64,000 nt of DNA from Plumapathes pennacea (Eukaryota; Cnidaria; Anthozoa; Antipatharia; Myriopathidae). A model generated the notes under the pieces. It did not search any database. It had not been told where the DNA came from and worked only from the letters and a program-made list of their open reading frames with translations. How positions within the stretch are numbered: the first letter of the stretch is position 1; the number at the start of each line of letters is the position of its first letter. The position numbers were made by a program, and so were the translations under genes. Below are positions 59,401-64,000 of this stretch, one piece after another. The stretch spans positions 14,131,591 to 14,195,590 of the forward strand of contig OZ038469.1 of NCBI GenBank assembly GCA_964036295.1. Direction: 5' to 3'.

Positions 59401-61991
59401 GCACGTTCTTCTTCGAGAGTTCGTCCGAGGCTTCTGGGATGAGCACGCCCACAGGTGGTTACCCAGGCAACGTCAATAGGGGCTACTCAGCGAGCGAGAC
59501 CACCACGCCGCGATCTAAAATAAGCTCCAGATCTGGGTCGCTTGCTTCAGGTTTGTTTGTTTGTTTGTTTGTTGTTGGTTGCTTGGTTACGAGCATGTGT
59601 GATATGGCGTTAAACACACTGACTGTAACTACCTTGGAGCCCGAGGGCCAGAGAGAAATATAAATATAAATAATTATTACGAGGTGAATGGTTGAGCGAA
59701 GAAAGGAGCTAGTGAGTGAGGTATTACGAAGGAGAACGATTGACACTCTCGTATTTAAAGTTCCTGGTGAATACTTATTTTGCTTTCGCAGCAAAAGCCA
59801 AAAGCACTCAAGATATGAATGATATCCGCAAACAGGTATGTACCAGATATTTATGTGTAATTTTCTCTGTGTCTGTCTCGCTACACGGCTGCTTTTCTTT
59901 TGTCTCGTTCTCTGTCTCTTTCGCTTTCCTCAAATTTGCTTCTCTGACTCAGCCCTGTCTGTCCCTCTTTCACACAATTACACTGCAGCGACATATAGGC
60001 GCATTTCATTTCTGATAATTATAACTGAATTGTGTCTGCCTAGCTTGAGCAAAAAAGTCTTGATATTGAATTTGTTGTTTTGTTTGTTTGTTTGTGTTTC
60101 AGCTGGAGTCTCTTGAGAGTATGTATACCGAAATCCTTGGTTTCATGGACTCGGATTCTAGAGATGGGTCCAGGAAGGGAAAATATAAGAAAGACAAGAA
60201 AGAAGAAGACGTCAATAAGAAAGGTTTGTATCTCGTCACGTGTTCCATTCAGAACGTGGTAAAGGGCGATCATTGGTTAGACTGCGTCACGTGGTATCGT
60301 CACGTCTCATTGGCATTTTTCGTTACAGGGGAATTTTCAGGGTACAGGAAGCAGAGGACAAAGGATATCAAGTAAGAATTCTGTCATTGTTCGTCTAGAT
60401 CAGTGTAAAGTGCTTTTGTGCTCTTTTTTTTTTCAGATGTTCTTTATATAAGTTATATCAACCCTTCGTCCTCTTCTTTTCACGTTTTATTTATAAGTTT
60501 GCTTTCTGTTTTTGTGTGTTATTGAGTTTCGTCGCTTCTGGTTCACTTTCGGTCTTTCTTTCGTGTGTTTTCTTACCTTCTGTCATTCCTTCTTGATTGT
60601 GTGCTTTTCTCTTTCGTTTTCACCGTTGGTTTCTTCCTCCCTTTTTCAGCCTTTTATTCTATCTTTCTTCCTACATTCCTTCTTTGCTGTCTCTTCCTTC
60701 TTTCTTCCTTGTTATCTTTTCCTCTTCCTCACCCTCGTAAACATCTTACTTGTGTGCTTCGTTCTTACTTCTTTGCTATTCGCCTCATTTCTTCCTTCAC
60801 TGTCTTCTTTTACCTGATCTCTTCTTTCCCGTTCGAATCCAGAGCTGTCAACAAGAGGTTCAGTCGACTGGAGTCTCATGTCGTCACGCTCGCCCGTAGT
60901 GTGGCTCACCTGTCGTCTGAGCTCCGCTCCCAGACTTCTGTCAGTCAGGACATGGAGGACATGCGCAAAGAGCTTCAGGAGCTGAGGGCCTGGAGCGAGG
61001 CGGGCGGCAATGATGGAGCACGCGCGGCTCTGTGCGAATCAAACCTCAAGAGAGTGACAAAGCTTAGGAAGTAAGTGAAGCGGACTGGTTTTGTTAAAAT
61101 AATAACTAGTTAAACTGGAAATGGTCGATAAAGCTGAGAGAAAGCTGTTGCAATACAGCGAGTGGATCTATAGGGAGAACGGGCTTATTCCAAAAGCAGT
61201 GTTCACTTTCAACTCCTGAACTGTCAGATAAAAAGTAAAAATGTGACTACTTAAGTGAAAGCTCTCAATTAGTACATTCTTATGGCAGTGTTCACGTTTT
61301 TGTCGAATAGAATTCATGCTTATGTAATTGTTTTTGATTTGTTCCTTGCACAAATTGCAGTCCATTGCCATTCAACCTGAATGGATTGTATGTAAATTGT
61401 GTACAGCCTATTCCCCACCCACCCTTCTAGCATTATTAACCAATTTGTTCCTTGTTTCTCATTTTTATCACAGATTCTTCGGTGCCGAGCCACCGTTGCT
61501 TCCTTTGTTTCTGAAAAAACTCGGATACGAGGTTTGTATTCATTCCAATCTCTGACAGCGCTTTTGCACTGTGACTTTGCTCAGCAACTTGTTCTCGCGA
61601 CGCCGTTACAAAGCAAATTTTTGAAGAGCTACTCTACGTCGCATGTTTATCTCTGCAACTTATCTCACAACATTAATTTTGTTGCGCGCAACGTTCTAGT
61701 TTTTTTCAACGGTGGCAGCGACTTTCAGTCGCCGTTGCAAGTTGTTAAACCCGCATTGCCTATTGTAACGTCTCTCCAGCAACTTGTGGTTTACACTTGG
61801 TTTTCGATATTGTGTAGTTTTTCCTTACTAAACCTGCTTGTTGGTTTTTGCAGAGATTTGCACCGAATTTTGAAGCGGAGCAAGTCGGGATATTAGAGCT
61901 GTCATACATGACAGAGGAAAGGTTACAAAGCCTTGGAATTCCTCTCGGACCAAGGATAAGAATATTACAGGAAGCCAAGAAAACGCGCTGA
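47413..61991 (+). CDS. CH domain, coiled-coil and SAM domain protein (neuron-navigator-like CH)
   Basis: 18 exons: 47413-47469, 47557-47805, 47970-48084, 51227-51352, 54725-54789, 55135-55249, 55961-56124, 56506-56589, 56849-56929, 57970-58152, 58773-58861, 59015-59550, 59792-59835, 60103-60223, 60329-60371, 60843-61070, 61474-61531, 61854-61991. They sum to 2496 bp (831 residues) with all phases consistent. ATG 47413 is the first after an in-frame TGA at 47389. Approximate residues: N-terminal tail 1-102, CH 103-204, Ser/Pro-rich 205-621, coiled coil 622-766, SAM 767-831. The CH domain resembles neuron navigator CH, which binds the actin cytoskeleton. Vertebrate navigators have a C-terminal AAA-type region and no SAM, so the combination differs. 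Likely a cytoplasmic cytoskeletal scaffold. The first two exons are less certain than the rest. Confidence 0.85.
47970..54789 (+). CDS. calponin-homology domain exons
   Basis: Exons 47970-48084, 51227-51352 and 54725-54789 encode ENTVWVNHFLKKSKRRTISD, IRKSIGDGITLVYLLESL, AGEDMPGVYSRPITRAQKLE, NLQLCMSFMGNRGINLKGIY and DLIDGNVKSVLNLCDGLKRQ. The WVNHFL start, DGITLVYLLE, ENLQLCMSFM, GINLKGI and GNVKSVLNL motifs follow a single CH domain and most resemble the navigator/unc-53 type. The two introns are 3.1 and 3.4 kb. Confidence 0.88.
48085..51226. other. long intron of the CH-SAM gene with MITE copies
   Basis: 3.1 kb without coding signal. It holds a partial (48868-48957) and a near-complete inverted copy (48975-49189) of the CACTCCCAAG MITE family. 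The rest is AT-rich with nothing recognised. Confidence 0.6.
48975..49189. mobile_element. MITE of the CACTCCCAAG family, reverse orientation
   Basis: ttaacccttttcactcccaa to gatcactcttgggagtgaaagggttaa. A partial forward copy (48868-48957) lies beside it. Confidence 0.8.
51985..52190. mobile_element. degenerate MITE of the CACTCCCAAG family
   Basis: Recognised by cagattctcccaacc, tgtgatatatctctggcgagagattgaa and the eroded end cactcccagatgagtgaacta. Confidence 0.6.
52219..52370. mobile_element. foldback element, CH-SAM intron
   Basis: ggagatatgaaatttatcttcgagtgttcatctcgatatctcac is followed by its inverted form gtgaggtatcgagatgaacacgagaagataaatttcatatctcc, with a short cgagtgagcgaagcgaacg turn. 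Confidence 0.82.
52371..52550. mobile_element. second foldback element abutting the first
   Basis: cataaactctggtgtgatacagagatttccgccac at the left is inverted as gtggcggaaatctctatatcacaccagagtttatg at the right; internal acgcgtaaaaaatatcttatttttacgtgt also pairs. Confidence 0.8.
52677..52969. mobile_element. CACACGTATCCG-ended repeat
   Basis: ccgcccacacgtatccgg at the left and cgcatccgtgtggacggg at the right, with repeated gaaaacg...aacttttgaaaacg blocks inside. A short relative with the same ends lies at 62562-62622. Confidence 0.65.
54312..54510. mobile_element. AAGCCCTGACCAAACGG inverted-repeat element
   Basis: aagccctgaccaaacggactcgcaa at the left and ttgtgggtccgtttggctttgag at the right. 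Confidence 0.6.
55135..59550 (+). CDS. Ser/Pro/Arg-rich linker exons of the CH-SAM protein
   Basis: Exons 55135-55249 to 59015-59550 encode a low-complexity, probably disordered region. Examples are GSGSPEGPRPHSSGSGNKEK, GTSSGYHSDEYSPPRKSEVS, STTEIHRKAVSQVGASERRQ, PSHPSEKLRNVPSAKRRNRL and a 179-residue stretch with SGSESFSSAETPMLPALSPT. Two exons repeat a motif: VVSLEDRLRSLLSS (56849-56929) and FGVEERLRSLLDV (57970-58152). Basic-Ser-Pro runs resemble microtubule-binding or kinase-target regions, but no domain is recognised. Confidence 0.78.
56597..56748. mobile_element. MITE of the CACTCCCAAG family, truncated at a 5' splice site
   Basis: Reverse-orientation copy ending gatcactcttggaagtgaaagagttaag. 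Its other end starts at agattcttccaacc, about 8 bp into the intron after donor 56590. The left terminal repeat is missing. Confidence 0.7.
57347..57537. mobile_element. TACAGCCAACTCTCTCTAAG MITE
   Basis: The left end TACAGCCAACTCTCTCTAAG and the right end CTTAGAGAGAGTTGAATGTA are inverted, with internal repeats of gtgtccgcttta-gagaggt. TA termini suggest Tc1/mariner- or pogo-type mobilisation. Confidence 0.78.
57623..57944. repeat. near-perfect 143-bp inverted repeat (long hairpin) in CH-SAM intron
   Basis: Arm 57623-57765 is the reverse complement of 57802-57944 with a single mismatch seen, and the loop is 36 bp. Ends CACAGGCGG / CCGCCTGTG. Each arm contains TGACGTCAC. No transposase. Confidence 0.92.
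58537..58690. mobile_element. degenerate MITE of the CACTCCCAAG family
   Basis: Recognised by gtgagaattaattg, tatctgagcaaggt and gtgatacatctctggtgagagactg in family order. Ends are eroded. Confidence 0.55.
59792..61070 (+). CDS. coiled-coil exons of the CH-SAM protein
   Basis: Exons 59792-59835, 60103-60223, 60329-60371 and 60843-61070. AKSTQDMNDIRKQLESLESM, a Lys-rich basic run (GRKGKYKKDKKEEDVNKK pattern), then FSRLESHVVTLARSVAHLSS, ELRSQTSVSQDMEDMRKELQ and ELRAWSEAGG show heptad spacing of Leu/Val/Met. Probably an oligomerisation segment ahead of SAM. Confidence 0.75.
61474..61991 (+). CDS. C-terminal SAM domain exons
   Basis: Exons 61474-61531 and 61854-61991 (TGA 61989-61991). FFGAEPPLLPLFLKKLGYER, FAPNFEAEQVGILELSYMTE, ERLQSLGIPLGPRIRILQEA and KKTR follow the SAM pattern: FLKKLGYE...F...E..I....L..MTEE.L..LGI..G.R..IL. 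SAM domains mediate protein-protein assembly. The intervening intron is filled by a mobile element related to 10106-10991. Confidence 0.88.
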
Positions 61992-62644
61992 CAAAAACGA
62001 TTAGAGAGGAGTGGCGCAGGTAAACGGAGCGCGGTGTAGTCAAATACGCAGACACCGGGAACCTAAAGGTGTGACCGTTCGTATGAACGCTCTCAATGAG
62101 TACATTCCAATAGCAGAGTTCACCTCCAAGTCCAGTGAACTTTCACTTGAAACTTAAGGGTTTGGCCACTCAAATGATTTAAGCTCTTAGTCAGTACATT
62201 ATATTAGCTGAGTTCACTGTCACTAAGGGTTTGGCCACTCAAATGTAAGCTATCGGTTCGTTTTGTTTTCTGTCGTTAAAGTTGGACAGAGAAGCAGCAA
62301 TGAAAGGGCGAAGCTAAAGAGCCGTGATTTTAAACTTTGTTAGAACAAGATTGGGAGTGTGAGCTTGTATGGATGTTAATTGCTCCACATGCTCTCAACA
62401 ATGAACAGCGATGTCGTGTGGAGAACCAGAGAGAAGAACCCAGTCCACTGTTAATTCTCATTGTGATTTTCATACAGTTTGTTAGTGAGTAAATTAGGAG
62501 AATGCGAGTTTCTATCACAGTTGGTTTTTGACCGAAACATTTTATTCACCAAGAGATAAGGCCTGTCCACACGTATTCGTTTTCGCTTAGAAACGAAACG
62601 ACGGATACGTGTGGACGAAGTATAAGAGAAGGATTTAGTGTAGT

Positions 62645-62890
62645 ACTGGGCCCGGTTTTTCGAAAGCCAATTAAGCTAATCCAGGATTAACGAAATTCTT
62701 TCTCTCGACCTCTCTCCCAATAAACTGCAGAGTTTTGTTCGAAGATGGATTAGTAAGCTTGTTCCAGCTTAAAACGTTATCAAGAAAGTCGTTGTGGACG
62801 AAACTTTCACGTTTTCAGGCATATAAATGACAAGAAAGTTTAGACCTAATCCAGGATTAGCCCAATCGTGCTTTGAAAAACTGGGCCCTG
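62645..62890. mobile_element. CTGGGCCCGGTTTTTCGAAA inverted-repeat element
   Basis: ctgggcccggtttttcgaaagcc...taatccaggatta at the left and taatccaggatta...tttgaaaaactgggccctgg at the right. Confidence 0.75.
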
Positions 62891-63427
62891 GACGTAATCA
62901 AATTTTGAAGAACCGTTTCTTTTATACTTTTGATCCCCAAGGAGGATCATAAATCCAGAATCGATGTACTTTAATATACTGACCACGTGTTCGTAACTAT
63001 CAATCAGGTTAATCTTCGATAGTTTTGATATAAAATGTTCATATTAGATACATTGTATTTTTCAGCATCTTTACAGCACATCAATATAGATGTCCAAGTT
63101 ATTTATAGTGGACGAATTATTTTAAATAAAAACCACTGATATAGTAGGCGGAAGTTTTAAGTTTTTTTTTTTTTTTTTTTTTTTTCACTTCAAATTAAGT
63201 ATTTTGTTTGCATGCAGGGCAGCTTATAGCGAACGTTTCTCCTCTCCAGGACAAGCAACGTAAAAGTAGAACCACACCAACTTAACACGCAACGTAAAAC
63301 AAGTTTAGAAGGCGAGGAAACAAGCTCGACAACCAAGAATGAAGGCCATTTTATATTTTTAATAGTTTATCGACAGTTCATGTTGTTGAAGCCTGGGAAA
63401 TCAAACAAGACGACTGCTGGGCTTATT

Positions 63428-63577
63428 GATCCTTTACTCCCTTCGACTCATCCAAGACATCATATAGTAAGGAGCTTGGTTTTACTCACATGAAAGCGGA
63501 TTAAACTATCGATTCTCACTGCACCACTCAAACATTTTCTTCTTAAATGTTGTGAGAATCTGTAGTTTGAGCTTGGA
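63428..63577. mobile_element. degenerate MITE of the CACTCCCAAG family
   Basis: cctttactcccttcgactcatcc, atatagtaaggag, gattaaactatcgattctcac and gagaatctgtagtttgagcttgg follow the family order. Confidence 0.6.
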
Positions 63578-63753
63578 CTATTGATAAACTATTAGAAACA
63601 AAATAGCTTCTATTATTGGTTGTCGAGCTTGTTTCCTAGCCTTTTGTGACCTGGAAGTTATTTCCCACATTTACTTTAAAATCACAGGAAAGTCAAGCGA
63701 ATTTATTTTCATCTTGGCCTCAGCAGGATATTCCTATTCTCAGTCGCTCAAGT

Positions 63754-63920
63754 CATTATCATCGCCATCACGATCAAACGTCGTCACCACCATTATCGTC
63801 ATCATCGATATCAACAGCATATCATTGTCATCATCACCACTACAATCATCAGTGTCAGTTTCATCATCACCAGCATCACCATCAACGTCATAATCGTCAA
63901 TCCTCAACGTCATCACGATG
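63754..63920. repeat. interrupted (TCA/CAT/CAC)n simple sequence
   Basis: Imperfect trinucleotide repeat; open frames on both strands through it (His-rich and Asp-rich) are by-products of composition. Confidence 0.85.
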
Positions 63921-64000
63921 AAGTGCACACACACGTCAGTGGCAGTTCCGTCAGTTCCCATCGGGATCTGTAGGAGAAGGGAAGTTGCGTGGACACGAGG

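Larger units (their letters stand above)
61992..64000. other. 3' flank of the CH-SAM gene, no further gene seen
   Basis: Contains AATAAA candidates at 62719-62724 and 63125-63130, a short palindrome at 62562-62622, an inverted-repeat element (62645-62890), a T-run near 63163-63185, a degenerate MITE (63428-63577) and TCA-rich simple sequence at the end. No coding exon recognised. Confidence 0.55.

Noticed and set aside
60512..60842. Hydrophobic Phe/Ser-rich open frames
   Set aside because: They are translations of a long pyrimidine-rich intron stretch leading to the acceptor at 60841-60842.
63646..63961. His-rich and Asp-rich open frames on opposite strands
   Set aside because: Both are the two readings of an interrupted TCA-type simple repeat without splice or start context.

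Overview
The window is nuclear DNA from an intron-rich animal, most likely an anthozoan cnidarian and probably a stony coral. Coding exons are short, have GT-AG borders and keep consistent phases. The main protein has the NIDO-AMOP-VWD-EGF-transmembrane layout of MUC4-like proteins, a layout also known from the mucin-like protein of coral skeletal organic matrix. The introns are packed with short terminal-inverted-repeat elements of a kind common in coral and anemone genomes. The genus cannot be decided from sequence alone. All three genes lie on the + strand.

Layout. (1) 1-18556: the 3' part of mucin-like gene copy 1, entered inside an EGF exon. 27 exons are readable, giving 1630 in-window codons plus a stop. 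(2) 18557-22653: intergenic DNA with the end of a duplication unit (near 20518), a broken LINE fragment on the - strand, and a 517-bp inverted-repeat element with a perfect 8-bp target duplication. (3) 22654-45094: mucin-like gene copy 2, complete. A signal-peptide exon and a D8C exon are followed by 13 near-identical EGF exons, one divergent EGF, four NIDO exons, AMOP, VWD, a MUC4-type linker, a cadherin-like domain, seven EGF modules, a SEA-like domain, a Thr-rich stalk, a transmembrane helix and a 35-residue tail. Summed exon length from ATG 22690 is 6069 bp (2022 aa), divisible by three with every junction phase matching. (4) 45095-47412: 3' flank of copy 2 and 5' flank of the next gene. 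(5) 47413-61991: an 18-exon gene (2496 bp, 831 aa) for a protein with a neuron-navigator-like calponin-homology domain, a Ser/Pro-rich middle, a coiled coil and a C-terminal SAM domain. (6) 61992-64000: 3' flank with repeats.

The two mucin-like genes are a head-to-tail tandem duplication with a unit of about 26.8 kb. Homology runs through exons, introns and 3' flank and stops near 20518 and 47357. Copy 1 is therefore followed by a duplicate of the CH-SAM gene's 5' flank. The EGF arrays differ in number and have been homogenised within each gene. Several transposable elements are present in only one copy, so the other copy serves as an empty-site control.

The mucin-like proteins read as single-pass type I surface or secreted-matrix proteins. 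Each has two possible self-cleavage sites: GDPH in the VWD, and G|S in the SEA-like domain. The CH-SAM protein reads as a cytoplasmic cytoskeletal scaffold. Nothing in the window links it functionally to the mucin-like genes beyond adjacency. Exon borders were set by eye from splice consensus, phase and comparison of the two copies.
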